Shown here in pieces: positions 9,801-18,010 of a stretch of 64,000 bases of DNA. How positions within the stretch are numbered: position 1 is the first letter of the stretch; every line of letters starts with the position of its first letter. Below the pieces are notes generated by a model that saw nothing but the letters and a program-made list of their open reading frames with translations, searched no databases and was not told the DNA's origin. The translations under genes were made by a program, and so were the position numbers. The stretch is from an uncultured Anaerovibrio sp. GTDB lineage: Bacteria > Bacillota > Negativicutes > Selenomonadales > Selenomonadaceae. Location of the stretch: assembly GCA_934196075.1 (NCBI GenBank), contig CAKPVW010000001.1:1-64000 (forward strand), read 5' to 3'.

Positions 9801-10483
9801 CGCACGCCCCAGCTAAGAAATGCTTCCTTAACTCCCTGACAAAAACTGTCAAAAGACAGTTCTTCAGCTACGTGCTTGTCTATCTGATTTACCACCAGAT
9901 ACACAACCTTGCCAGCCTGAGTCAAATCTCTGGTAAAGGAAAGATTCAGCTCTGCCTGCACATGATTGTAATCCATAACATAGAAGATAATATCCGCCAG
10001 ATGCAAAGCATCCTCTGTAGACTTTCTATGAGCATCATCGGCTGAATCTATGCCAGGGGTGTCCATAACTACCACCTGCTCCGGCAGAGATAAATCACTG
10101 CGGCATAGCTCTATCTCTCGAATGGCATCTCCATCACGGCAAAAGCTCCGCAAAAGATCATAATCATAGGGTGCCAAATATTTTCTAGGCTTATCCTGAT
10201 GAAAATATACTCTAGCATAATCCTCCCCTGGCTTGCCTCTATGCACCCGTACCAGATTGGCACTGGTGGGAATAGGACTGGAGGGCAGCAAATTCTCCCC
10301 CAAAATGGTATTTATCATGCGGGATTTACCAGCAGAAAAATGTCCTGCAAAGGCAATGCCGTATTCTCCTGCCTCCAGCTTCACCGCCAAATCCTTGATT
10401 CTCTGCATATTAATCTGATGATTGTGCTGACGAAAATAATTATAGGCCGCAGCCAAACGGGCTTGCAAAACTGTTTTCTCCAT
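6821..10483 (-). CDS. Two-headed bacterial dynamin-like GTPase
   Basis: 1220-residue protein with two dynamin-type GTPase units in tandem, like B. subtilis DynA. The first unit has the P-loop GHFSAGKS (about residue 46), DTPG (about 140) and NQID (about 200). The second has GAFSAGKS (about 652), DTPG (about 810) and NAID. Between and after them lie long glutamine/leucine-rich helical regions. Such proteins bind and fuse membranes and help with membrane stress or phage-induced damage; that role is inferred here. There is no clear membrane-spanning helix, so association with the membrane would be peripheral. Start ATG 10483 has AAAGGAAAG upstream. It lies after priA (38-base gap). Confidence 0.9.
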   Translation of the reverse strand: MEKTVLQARLAAAYNYFRQHNHQINMQRIKDLAVKLEAGEYGIAFAGHFSAGKSRMINTILGENLLPSSPIPTSANLVRVHRGKPGEDYARVYFHQDKPRKYLAPYDYDLLRSFCRDGDAIREIELCRSDLSLPEQVVVMDTPGIDSADDAHRKSTEDALHLADIIFYVMDYNHVQAELNLSFTRDLTQAGKVVYLVVNQIDKHVAEELSFDSFCQGVKEAFLSWGVRPAGIYFTSLRYPDCPGNQFVQLQQMLQEQIANRQKTLLSSTEASLHKILQEYQQEQFQQGQEKIADAIKVLEKLEPEREKQLRQDYFRLQQEKLQLQQDWEPELDGAVAKIMDNAYLMPTSTRDLARDYLEACQPDFKVGFFSRGKKTMAEVERRRQVFFADASEKAKTQLGWHIKNYLVDFTRQHHIDQPDLLAYVEQMEILPPEELLTEAMRSGAKLTQDGTYVMNYTANFAEGTKAVARRFCCFYKEKAAALLEQRNKARAEEIERQLAGMAEYAQAWELLKQAEDMSQAQAQELRQLQNVDKLPANWQDVFQIEVLEEEIVPPACEGDKFQEDINSLEANPEAITLAKDDKLNSQAGQETGNHSQTMIQDNTSGHDTLNYWGGKLRQASNLIQHIPMLSKLAGELEERAQRLDNKGFMVTLFGAFSAGKSSFANSLLGEGLLPVSPNPTTAAINKICPVDESHPHGTVVVKLKDEAMLLADVNRALGAFELQGKSIAEAEKQAGIALEDDSNDRQREKSFLRAFLQGLPAAFEHLGQELRCQLEDFGAYAAQEEKSCFVDWLEVYYDCQLTRLGITLVDTPGADSINARHTNLSFNYIRQSDVVLFVTYYNHAFSRADREFLIQLGRVKDSFALDKMFFIVNAIDLAENQQEAQGVIDYVADQLQKFGVGHPRMFGLSSQEILKSKQAGQKQGFAFEEAFYNFVFHELTEIAVNAAAGEYKLAQERLAELIVLSQGNELEKQQRLQELIKQQSQADKLLADLDIRDMSHRQQQELQELIYYVNQRVFIRYMDFYRESFNPATLQKKGNSAQMLHKALGELLNSMGFDFAQELRATSLRLEKFLQKQGVKLQQQINDKLREISGELPISTQEAIYSCNLEFASAFQQVEGKYFQSALNIYKNPKDFFEGGASREMADALEKLLHPLADAYLSQQQEMMSQEMDRAVAEVFAQVKERFQIRLAENFAVSRAALEGQVPVEILLDIQKQLG

Positions 10484-10521
10484 AAATAGTTTCTTTCCTT
10501 TACCAAAAAAATTATCCTAAA

Positions 10522-12978
10522 TCAAGAGGTGGTCAAGGGGTCAATATCCACTGCCACCTGCATATTTCCGGCTATTCCCTGCTGTCTCAGGAAATCCAGT
10601 ACACCCCAGATATCCCTTGTTTTCAACAGCAAAACATAACGATATATTCCCCGCAGGCAGGACATCATAGCAGGAGCCGGTCCTGCTGCCTGATAAAGAG
10701 CACTTCCACCAAAGGCTGTTTCATATGCATCTAGCAGGTTCATAGCCATCTGTCTGGCCTCCTGCTCCTGAGGGCTTTGAAAAATCAGCTTAATCAGACG
10801 GCTATAGGGCGGGTTAAACAAGGTCTGACGCAATTTCATTTCCTGCTTAAAAAACTCCCCATAGTTTTGAGCCATACCGGTTTGTACAGCAAAATGCTCT
10901 GGATTGTAGCATTGTACTACTACTCGGCCTGGTATTTCACCTCGGCCTGCTCGGCCTGCCGTTTGGGTAATCAGCATAAAAACCCTTTCTGCCGCCCGGA
11001 AATCCGGCATATTCAAGGTGGAATCTGCGCTAAGTATGCCTACTCCCGTTACATTGGGGATATCATGTCCCTTGGCTACCATTTGGGTGCCTAAAAGGAT
11101 GTCATATTCCCCCTTGCGGAACTTAGCCAATATTTCTGTATGGGCAAATTTGCTGCCGGTGGTATCTCTGTCCATGCGGATGATTCTAGCCTGTGGCACC
11201 AGCTGGGACAACTCCTGTTCCAGCTTTTCTGTCCCTGAGCCAAAGTATTTAATATAATGACTGCCGCATTTGGGGCAGATATCCGGCACTGACATCTGAA
11301 TATCACAGTGATGGCACAACAGCCGTCCATCTCGATGGTATACCAAGGGCATAGTGCACTGAGGACATTTGATGGTTTCACCACAGGAACGACACATGAC
11401 AAAGGTGGAAAACCCTCGCCGATTCAGCATCAGAATTAACTGCTCTTTTTTGGCCAGAGTATCCAATATCAGCTGTTGCAAAGGCTGGGATATTACACTC
11501 CGCCGTCCCATTTTCAATTCCTGACGCATATCAGCACACTGAATCCGAGGCAGCGGCATATTGCCTATGCGTTTGGTCAGTCTCAAAAGACCATATTCTC
11601 CTTTGATAGCATGATAATAGGTTTCCAAAGATGGAGTAGCACTGCCTAGCAGCAATACGGCCCCATGAAGCTGTGCCAGCTTATGAGCCACAACTCTGGC
11701 ATGATAACGAGGTGATTCATCCTGCTTGTAGGAATTGTCCTGCTCCTCATCCATAATGATAATACCTACATTATCTGCCGGCACAAAAAGAGCAGAACGG
11801 GCTCCAATAACAATCCCTGCCTCTCCTGTGCGAATCCGCAGAATGGCATCATTGCGTTCATTGATGGAAAGCCGGCTGTGCAGCACCACAATATCCTGGC
11901 CAAAATAGGCCTTGAAGGCTTGTACCACCTGACCTGTCAAGGCTATTTCCGGCACCAGTACCATGGCAATTCTTTTTTGCTGGCGCACCTGCTTCACAAT
12001 CTCTATATAGACCTGGGTTTTGCCACTGCCTGTTATGCCATAAAGCAAATATGGCTGGTAGGATTTTTTCTCCAACGCTTTGGACAGCTCTGTTACAGCC
12101 TGCTGCTGTTCATCCGTTAGAGACTCAACAGTCCCCCCGGAAGCAAAATGCCCATAACTGTCCCGCAAGACTCGCCTTTGCTCTAGCTGGGCCAAGCCTG
12201 AGGCGCAAAGGCCCTTGATAACTGCCAGGGAGAACCCCTGCTTTTGCAAATCTGCTGTGGCATAAGCTTCTTTGCCATCCTGATAAAGCCATTGTGCTAA
12301 AGCAGCCTGTCCCTTTTTTCTCTTGTCTAAGGACTGAACCATTGCTTCTGTCATAGGAACAGGTAATACTAGATAAGAGGCTGTATTTTCCTTGGCCCGA
12401 TGGCTGGCCTGATAAACCCGGTTCACCAGACCATGCCGCAGCAATCCCTCCAGCACTCTATCCAGCTGGGCCTCTGCTTCCGTCTGTTCAGCCTCCCTCA
12501 GCTTCGCCGCCAAGGCTTTCGGTGTCATAACCCCATGTTGCTGCAAAGCTTCATAAACCTGACGATATACATCCACCATCAACAGCATATTATCAGGCCC
12601 AGCTTCAACCGCTTCATATTGAAGCTGTATTTTCAGACCGCTTTTTCCGGGCATAAAGAGACGCATAATCTCTCCCGGTGAACACAAATAAAATTTGGCT
12701 AACCATTGTGAGGCTTCCAAAACCGCTTCGTTAAACCAAGGCTCCTCATCAACGGCAGATTTTACTTCCTTTAATTTAGCCAGTGGATATTTTGCTCTTT
12801 TACTGTATTCCAGCTCCGAGCACACATCCACCACAAAGCCCTCTATGTCCCGCCCCCCGAAGGGTACCAGAACCCGCCAGCCAGCATTTACCTTATCTAA
12901 ATGGGCTGGCAATATATAGCTAAAAGCCTGAGCTATGCTTTTGATAGGAAGATTTATATATACATCTGCAATACGCAT
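10522..12978 (-). CDS. priA: Primosomal helicase PriA
   Basis: 3'-5' DNA helicase that reloads the replisome at stalled forks. 818 residues. It has an N-terminal DNA-binding domain, Walker A GITGSGKTQVY (about residue 315), DEEQDNSYKQ as the DExx box, and a zinc region with eight cysteines in CxxC pairs (CRSCGETIKCPQC ... CHHC ... CPKC). Helicase motifs V/VI follow (GTQMVAKGHD, TQTAGRAGRG). In many Firmicutes priA is followed by def and fmt; here the next gene is the dynamin. The ribosome binding site before ATG 12978 is weak. Confidence 0.96.
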   Translation of the reverse strand: MRIADVYINLPIKSIAQAFSYILPAHLDKVNAGWRVLVPFGGRDIEGFVVDVCSELEYSKRAKYPLAKLKEVKSAVDEEPWFNEAVLEASQWLAKFYLCSPGEIMRLFMPGKSGLKIQLQYEAVEAGPDNMLLMVDVYRQVYEALQQHGVMTPKALAAKLREAEQTEAEAQLDRVLEGLLRHGLVNRVYQASHRAKENTASYLVLPVPMTEAMVQSLDKRKKGQAALAQWLYQDGKEAYATADLQKQGFSLAVIKGLCASGLAQLEQRRVLRDSYGHFASGGTVESLTDEQQQAVTELSKALEKKSYQPYLLYGITGSGKTQVYIEIVKQVRQQKRIAMVLVPEIALTGQVVQAFKAYFGQDIVVLHSRLSINERNDAILRIRTGEAGIVIGARSALFVPADNVGIIIMDEEQDNSYKQDESPRYHARVVAHKLAQLHGAVLLLGSATPSLETYYHAIKGEYGLLRLTKRIGNMPLPRIQCADMRQELKMGRRSVISQPLQQLILDTLAKKEQLILMLNRRGFSTFVMCRSCGETIKCPQCTMPLVYHRDGRLLCHHCDIQMSVPDICPKCGSHYIKYFGSGTEKLEQELSQLVPQARIIRMDRDTTGSKFAHTEILAKFRKGEYDILLGTQMVAKGHDIPNVTGVGILSADSTLNMPDFRAAERVFMLITQTAGRAGRGEIPGRVVVQCYNPEHFAVQTGMAQNYGEFFKQEMKLRQTLFNPPYSRLIKLIFQSPQEQEARQMAMNLLDAYETAFGGSALYQAAGPAPAMMSCLRGIYRYVLLLKTRDIWGVLDFLRQQGIAGNMQVAVDIDPLTTS

Positions 12979-12985
12979 GCTTCAA

Positions 12986-13029
12986 ATCCCAAGAAAGCTG
13001 CAATCCTGCCATAACAGTCTTGCAGCTTT
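12986..13029 (-). terminator. Terminator-like hairpin between the prolyl-tRNA editing gene and priA
   Basis: Minus-strand stem AAAGCTGCAA / TTGCAGCTTT, then CTTGGGATTT. The T-run is poor, so it may only attenuate transcription into priA. Confidence 0.4.
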
Positions 13030-13067
13030 GCACTTTCCCTATAAAATCCTTGCTAGTTGGCTATGGC

Positions 13068-13568
13068 TTAGACCTGCTGAGGCAGTTCCACAATCTCTAC
13101 CTCGTTGCCATGCTTTTCCACCAAATTCTTCAAATCATCAGCTTTAAGCCAAACTGTAGCGGTATTATCATTGGGATGAATCCCTATAATTCCTGGCTGA
13201 CGGAAAAAATCTCCATCCAGATACAATTTTACATTGCACTGCTGGTTGTTCAACAAACCTAAAGGAGACACAGAGCCAGGCTTAATATGAATTAGCTCCC
13301 ACAAATCCTCAGGGGAGGCAAAGCTTAGGCGCCTTGTGCCATGTTCCTGACGAAATTCTTTTAAATCCACCCGCTTGGGACCACATACCGTAATCATATA
13401 ATAATTTCTTTTTTTGTCATCTCGAACAAAAAGATTTTTGGCATCGCACTGAGGATAGGGCAGTTCCACACTGATAGCCTCCTCCATGCTAAAAACAGCC
13501 TCATGCTCTGTGATTTCATGCCAGATATTTTTTTCATCCAAAAAATTAAATATTTCCTGTTTATCCAA
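13068..13568 (-). CDS. Prolyl-tRNA editing protein (YbaK/ProX family)
   Basis: Free-standing trans-editing domain related to ProX/PrdX, which hydrolyses Ala-tRNA(Pro) made in error by prolyl-tRNA synthetase. 166 residues. The family core is visible: CDAKNLFVRDDKKRNYYMI with the conserved lysine, GSVSPLGLLN, and GIIGIHPNDNTATVWL. The start is TTG at 13568, with GAGGTG six bases upstream; no in-frame ATG gives a comparable N-terminus. It stands alone, divergent from thiN. Closely related YbaK proteins act on Cys-tRNA(Pro), so the exact substrate is uncertain. Confidence 0.88.
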   Translation of the reverse strand: MDKQEIFNFLDEKNIWHEITEHEAVFSMEEAISVELPYPQCDAKNLFVRDDKKRNYYMITVCGPKRVDLKEFRQEHGTRRLSFASPEDLWELIHIKPGSVSPLGLLNNQQCNVKLYLDGDFFRQPGIIGIHPNDNTATVWLKADDLKNLVEKHGNEVEIVELPQQV

Positions 13569-13714
13569 TTTTACACCTCAGTAATCCATATTACATCTAA
13601 TTTTAGTATATACTATATCCTTATTCTAGACAATTTATTTTAGAAAAAAAGACAGGCTAGAGGTAATATGATATATTTAAATATGCAATATTTTTAAGCA
13701 ATGGATGTGATGAT

Positions 13715-14413
13715 ATGGCAAAACATGAATTGAATTTACCTTTCTTTACGGTTAATTTTTCTTATCCTCTGCCGGCAAAGGAGCTAATACTGGTTACTGG
13801 CGGCCGCAGTCCTCAAATTGCATGGCTAAAGCAAATGGCCCAGAATCGTCCCCTCTGGTGTATTGATCACGGCCTTGACTGCTGCTATGAGGCCAATCTT
13901 CTGCCCCAGCGTCTAATTGGCGATGGTGATAGTGCTCAGAGCCAATGCTGGCGTTGGGCTGAGGAGCATCTGGTAGAAATAGCCAAATTTCCTCCCGAAA
14001 AGGATTATACAGATACACAACTGGCTTTGGATATGGCCGCCAAGGAAGATGCCTTCGTTATTCTCACCGGAGCCTTTGGCGGACGCTTTGACCATGGCTT
14101 CAGCACGGCTTTTACCTTTGCCCACAGCAAATTAAAAGGCGTTGCAGCCGATGAAAGAGAGGCCTTTATTTTTTTGAAGGCTGGGGAGGCTGTAAATATT
14201 GATTTCCACAGGCCCCCTAAAGCCTTATCCCTGCTGTCTTTTTCTGAAACAACCACGGGAGTTAATATCAACAATGTAAAGTGGCCTCTTCAGAATAAGG
14301 ATTTGCAGCAAGGCTTCCCCTATTCTGTCAGTAATGAAGTAATAAAAAATCCCGTCCACATAACCATAGAGGACGGGATTCTCGGTATTTATCTTTGCTG
14401 GGATTTTATTTGA
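13715..14413 (+). CDS. thiN: Thiamine diphosphokinase
   Basis: Converts thiamine to thiamine diphosphate with ATP. 232 residues. Visible landmarks are the DHGLDCC stretch, the phosphate-binding GDGDSAQ (about residue 66), KDYTDTQLAL, and GAFGGRFDH (about residue 120). The C-terminal thiamine-binding domain has FSETTTGVNINNVKWPL. It is one of few plus-strand genes. Its 3' end overlaps the metY stop by eight bases and contains the terminator of metY, so both genes share sequence. The ribosome binding site (GGATG) is weak. Confidence 0.93.
   Translation: MAKHELNLPFFTVNFSYPLPAKELILVTGGRSPQIAWLKQMAQNRPLWCIDHGLDCCYEANLLPQRLIGDGDSAQSQCWRWAEEHLVEIAKFPPEKDYTDTQLALDMAAKEDAFVILTGAFGGRFDHGFSTAFTFAHSKLKGVAADEREAFIFLKAGEAVNIDFHRPPKALSLLSFSETTTGVNINNVKWPLQNKDLQQGFPYSVSNEVIKNPVHITIEDGILGIYLCWDFI
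14343..14380 (-). terminator. metY terminator embedded in the thiN coding region
   Basis: Perfect ten-base stem AATCCCGTCC / GGACGGGATT with a 13-base loop. A T-rich run follows only on the minus strand. It lies 26 bases past the metY stop and wholly within the last 70 bases of thiN. Confidence 0.75.
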
Positions 14414-15689
14414 TAGCTGCGAAGCCCTTTTCCAAATCCGCAATAATATCATCAATATGCTCAGTACCAATAGACAAGCGAATGGTATTCTGATAAATAT
14501 TCTGATCTGCCAGCTCCTCATCAGTCAACTGAGAATGAGTGGTAGTAGCAGGATGGATTACCAGGCTCTTTACATCTGCAACATTGGCCAGCAGGGAGAA
14601 AATCTCCAGGTTATCAATAAACTTGTGAGCTTCCTTCTGGCCACCTTTTATGTTAAAGGTAAAGATAGAAGCACCGCCATTAGGGAAATACTTCTCATAG
14701 AGAGCATGATCTGGATGCTCTGGCAGAGATGGATGATTTACCTTTTCTACCAATGGATGATTGCTCAGGAACTCCACTACCTTCTTGGTATTCTCAATAT
14801 GACGGTCAATACGGAGAGACAGAGTTTCCACACCCTGCAGCAGGATAAAGGCATTGAATGGGGAAATAGCTGCACCGGTGTCTCTCAGCAGAATAGCTCT
14901 GATATAGGTAACGAAAGCAGCAGGGCCAGCTACATCAGCAAAAGATGCCCCATGATAGCTTGGATTTGGATCAGAAATACCAGGATATCTGCCGCTGGCC
15001 TTCCAGTCAAAATTACCGGAATCTACAATGATGCCGCCCAGGGAAGTACCATGACCGCCAATAAACTTGGTAGCAGAATGAACCACAATATCTGCCCCAT
15101 GCTCAAATGGACGAATCAGGTATGGAGTACCAAAGGTATTGTCCACTACTACTGGCAGGCCATGCTTGTGAGCCAGCTCAGAGATAGCATCAATATTTGG
15201 AATATCACTATTAGGGTTGCCCAAAGTCTCCAGATATACAGCCTTGGTATTAGGCTTAATAGCAGCCTCGATTTCCTCCAGATTGTGAGCATCTACAAAG
15301 GTGGTTTCAATGCCGTAATGAGGCAAGGTATGAGCCAGCAGGTTGAAGCTGCCGCCGTAAATGGTCTTCTGGGCTACAATGTGCTCACCAGCACCAGCCA
15401 AAGCCTGAATAGCATAGTCAATAGCAGCTGCACCAGAAGCTACTGCCAAGGCTGCAGAGCCGCCCTCCAGAGCTGCAATACGCTTCTCCAAAACATCCTG
15501 AGTGGAATTGGTCAGACGGCCATAGATATTACCAGCATCCCGCAAGCCGAATCTGTCTGCTGCATGAGCGGAATTTCTGAATACATATGAGGTAGTCTGA
15601 TAGATAGGTACTGCACGGGCATCAGTAGCTGGATCTGGCTGCTCCTGGCCAACATGTAGTTGCAGGGTTTCAAATTTATAGTTGCTCAT
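14406..15689 (-). CDS. metY: O-acetylhomoserine sulfhydrylase
   Basis: PLP enzyme of the Cys/Met metabolism family that makes homocysteine from O-acetylhomoserine and sulfide. 427 residues from the ATG at 15689 (MSNYKFETLQLHVGQE), with GAGGT upstream; a longer in-frame start has no such site. Key parts are YGRLTNSTQDVLEKRIAALE, VVDNTFGTPYLIRPFEHGAD and the PLP-lysine motif VVHSATKFIGGHGTSLGG (lysine near residue 208). Length over 420 residues and this motif favour MetY over the shorter cystathionine gamma-synthase/lyase. A strong promoter and a leader of about 100 bases precede it; I do not recognise an S-adenosylmethionine riboswitch there. Confidence 0.93.
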   Translation of the reverse strand: MSNYKFETLQLHVGQEQPDPATDARAVPIYQTTSYVFRNSAHAADRFGLRDAGNIYGRLTNSTQDVLEKRIAALEGGSAALAVASGAAAIDYAIQALAGAGEHIVAQKTIYGGSFNLLAHTLPHYGIETTFVDAHNLEEIEAAIKPNTKAVYLETLGNPNSDIPNIDAISELAHKHGLPVVVDNTFGTPYLIRPFEHGADIVVHSATKFIGGHGTSLGGIIVDSGNFDWKASGRYPGISDPNPSYHGASFADVAGPAAFVTYIRAILLRDTGAAISPFNAFILLQGVETLSLRIDRHIENTKKVVEFLSNHPLVEKVNHPSLPEHPDHALYEKYFPNGGASIFTFNIKGGQKEAHKFIDNLEIFSLLANVADVKSLVIHPATTTHSQLTDEELADQNIYQNTIRLSIGTEHIDDIIADLEKGFAAIK

Positions 15690-15796
15690 AGTAAATACCT
15701 CATTTCCTTGATATACTAGCACCTCCATGCCCCATCAAAACAACCAGGCACTTCGGTTAATGATTATCTAACAACTTAGCTTAAGCTTATGATTGT

Positions 15797-15825
15797 ATAT
15801 TAAACCTATTTGATAAGTATGTCAA
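15797..15825 (-). promoter_or_regulatory. Promoter of metY
   Basis: Minus-strand TTGACA (15820-15825), 17-base spacer, TAATAT (15797-15802). The leader to the ATG is about 100 bases long and holds short inverted repeats. Confidence 0.75.
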
Positions 15826-15873
15826 GTATTTTTAATATTTTTACAACAGTTTTTTTCTGCCCCAAAAATGCCA

Positions 15874-15925
15874 CAAAAAAACATGATGATATAGCCACCT
15901 CCTATGTGTGACTAATCATCATGTT
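15874..15925 (-). terminator. Terminator after the small gene at 15931
   Basis: Stem AACATGATGAT / ATCATCATGTT; on the minus strand it runs into seven T. It separates the small gene from the metY promoter. Confidence 0.7.
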
Positions 15926-15930
15926 TTCTT

Positions 15931-16161
15931 TTAGCAGGCGCTTTTGCCCAATCTTGGATGTTTTACTGGTTTTAGACTGCGACGGCGAATTATATCCAAT
16001 GCTTCCTTCATCTGTACATCATCCCGCTGTAGGGAATATTCGTAGACGCAAAGGGGATTTTCTACTCCCAGCTCGCTGGCTGGCATATAGACATATTCAT
16101 CGCTGATATTATCTCCAAAAATTACACCAGCTCGCAATTCAGATTCTGTCATGGTTCTCAT
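15931..16161 (-). CDS. Unrecognised 76-residue protein
   Basis: Small basic soluble protein I do not recognise. The start is ATG 16161 (MRTMTESELRAG), with AAGGAG nine bases upstream. The N-terminal half contains GVIFGDNISDEYVYMPASEL and the C-terminal half is rich in Arg/Lys (IIRRRSLKPVKHPRLGK) and ends in Cys. No signal peptide or membrane helix is seen. It lies 42 bases after rarA on the same strand and has its own terminator, so it is probably a real gene at the end of the hfq-dut-rarA unit. Confidence 0.65.
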   Translation of the reverse strand: MRTMTESELRAGVIFGDNISDEYVYMPASELGVENPLCVYEYSLQRDDVQMKEALDIIRRRSLKPVKHPRLGKSAC

Positions 16162-16203
16162 TTTTATGTACTCCTTCAAATAAATGCCTGAGAGCCAGTG
16201 ACC

Positions 16204-17544
16204 TCATCTTTCCTTTTGTGGCCAACATTCCTTCAGGTAGTTTTTGATTTCCTTTTCCTTGCCATTATCGCTAGGGTGGTAATATACCCTGTTTTTCAGC
16301 TTGTCTGGCAAATACTGCTGTGGCTGAAAATGTCCCGGAAAATCATGGGGATAGATATAATCCAGCCCATGTCCCAGCTTGGAGGCTCCCTTGTAATGGG
16401 CATCCCTTAGATGGGCTGGTACTGAGCCACAGTCCTGACGGCGCACTTCCCCCAAGGCTTCATCTATAGCCAGATAGGCAGCATTGCTCTTGGGAGCTGA
16501 TGCTACATAGGTTACAGCCTCTGCCAAGGGGATTCGTCCCTCTGGCATTCCCACAAACTGCACAGCATGAACTGCTGACATAGCCACTACCAAGGCCATA
16601 GGATCTGCATTGCCTACATCCTCTGCGGCACAGATGGCCACTCGCCGAGCAATAAAATTAGGATCTTCACCACCAGCAATCATGCGGGCCAAATAATGAA
16701 TGGCAGCATCAGGATCACTGCCCCGCATACTTTTGATAAAGGCGGAAACAGTATCGTAATGATTATCCCCCTTTTTATCATAATACTGCACCTTTTGGCC
16801 AAAGATATTCTCCAAAAGGGACATATCTATAACACCGCCAGTCTCCGTCATGGAAGCTGCCTGTTCCAGAAGATTCAGGGCCATACGGCCATCTCCCCCA
16901 GAAAGGCGCACCAATGCCTCCATAGCATCCTCACGACATTCCAGCTGCTCACTGCCTAGGCCACGCTCCTTGTCGACCAGTGCCTGCTGAATCAGGAGAC
17001 GGATTTCCCCATCAGTGAGAGAATATAATCTTACCAGTCTTACCCGGCTCAGGAGAGCGTGATTCACCTCAAAAAAAGGGTTTTCTGTAGTGGCGCCAAT
17101 AAGGGTGAGACGACCATCCTCCACATAGGGCAGCAACACATCCTGCTGGCTTTTGTTAAAACGATGAATCTCGTCAATAAAGACAATGGTTCTCTTTTGA
17201 TAAAACTTCCGCTGGTCAGCAGCCTCCTCCACGATTTTCCGAATATCCCCAATACCAGAGGATACCGCATTAAGCCTTTTGAAATTGCTGTTGGTAATCC
17301 CGGCAATCATCATGGCTATAGTGGTTTTACCAGTACCAGGAGGGCCAAAAAGTATCATGGAGGGCAGCTGATCCTGCTCAATCATACGGCGCAGATACCT
17401 GCCCTTGCCCATGGATTCCTCCTGACCAATAAATTCCTGAAAATTTCTTGGCCGCATCCGCTGGGCCAAAGGCTCATATTTATTTTTATTCTTTTTTTCC
17501 TCAGCAGCCGCTGCCTCGGCAAATAAATCAAAGCCCATATCCAT
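16204..17544 (-). CDS. rarA: Replication-associated recombination protein A (AAA ATPase)
   Basis: RarA/MgsA clamp-loader-like ATPase that acts at stalled replication forks. 446 residues from ATG 17544, one base after the dut stop, with AGGAG upstream inside dut. Walker A GPPGTGKTTIA and Walker B IVFIDEIHRFNKSQQD are clear, as are the sensor NPFFEVNHALLSRVR and the C-terminal tetramerisation region (YYHPSDNGKEKEIKNYLKE). An in-frame start further upstream would overlap dut by 65 bases and is less likely. Confidence 0.95.
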   Translation of the reverse strand: MDMGFDLFAEAAAAEEKKNKNKYEPLAQRMRPRNFQEFIGQEESMGKGRYLRRMIEQDQLPSMILFGPPGTGKTTIAMMIAGITNSNFKRLNAVSSGIGDIRKIVEEAADQRKFYQKRTIVFIDEIHRFNKSQQDVLLPYVEDGRLTLIGATTENPFFEVNHALLSRVRLVRLYSLTDGEIRLLIQQALVDKERGLGSEQLECREDAMEALVRLSGGDGRMALNLLEQAASMTETGGVIDMSLLENIFGQKVQYYDKKGDNHYDTVSAFIKSMRGSDPDAAIHYLARMIAGGEDPNFIARRVAICAAEDVGNADPMALVVAMSAVHAVQFVGMPEGRIPLAEAVTYVASAPKSNAAYLAIDEALGEVRRQDCGSVPAHLRDAHYKGASKLGHGLDYIYPHDFPGHFQPQQYLPDKLKNRVYYHPSDNGKEKEIKNYLKECWPQKER

Positions 17545-17545
17545 T

Positions 17546-18010
17546 TTATTTTTCTCCTGTGGAACCAAAGCCTCCTGTGCGCTGCGCTCCCTGACCAGCA
17601 GCATCTCCATCTACAGTGAGATAGCGGTAAAAAATTCCCTGGGCAATCCGCATGCCCTTGACAACCTTCACCGGCTCCTCACCGTGATTAATCAAAGGCA
17701 CCATAATATGTCCCTCATTGCCGGAACTATTATAATAATCAGCATCTATAATGCCTTGATTATTAATACAGCTGATTTTATTCTTGATGGAAAAGCCTGA
17801 CCGCACATGAAGGCCTAAATACTCATCCTGCTGCATATAGGCTTTGAGACCTGTGGGCACTATGGTCACCTCATGGGGTGTCAGGATTATATCCTCTGCT
17901 GCCTGCAAATCATAGCCTGCACTGGCTGCTGTCTTGCGCACAGGCAGATCTATGCCTGCCTCCTTATACTTACTGACAATCTCAAAGCCTCTCTGTCTTT
18001 TTCCTGTCAT
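17546..18010 (-). CDS. dut: Deoxyuridine triphosphatase (dUTPase)
   Basis: Hydrolyses dUTP to dUMP, keeping uracil out of DNA and feeding thymidylate synthesis. 154 residues with all five trimeric-dUTPase motifs: AGYDL; RSGFSIKNK; a catalytic-loop motif GIIDADYYNSSGNEGHI; KGMRIAQGIF; and the C-terminal RTGGFGSTG. The longer loop after the catalytic aspartate resembles the form found in Bacillus and some phages, but the surroundings are chromosomal. Its ATG overlaps the hfq stop by one base. Confidence 0.93.
   Translation of the reverse strand: MTGKRQRGFEIVSKYKEAGIDLPVRKTAASAGYDLQAAEDIILTPHEVTIVPTGLKAYMQQDEYLGLHVRSGFSIKNKISCINNQGIIDADYYNSSGNEGHIMVPLINHGEEPVKVVKGMRIAQGIFYRYLTVDGDAAGQGAQRTGGFGSTGEK

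Noticed and set aside
14457..15590. 377-residue plus-strand reading frame
   Set aside because: Antisense shadow of metY, with no recognisable domain.
15690..15800. S-adenosylmethionine riboswitch in the metY leader
   Set aside because: The leader is about 100 bases long and lacks the conserved SAM-I, SAM-II or SAH motifs known to me; only short inverted repeats are present.
17546..18010. Phage-type dUTPase as evidence of a prophage
   Set aside because: Neighbours are hfq and rarA and no phage genes are present; the loop length alone is not enough.
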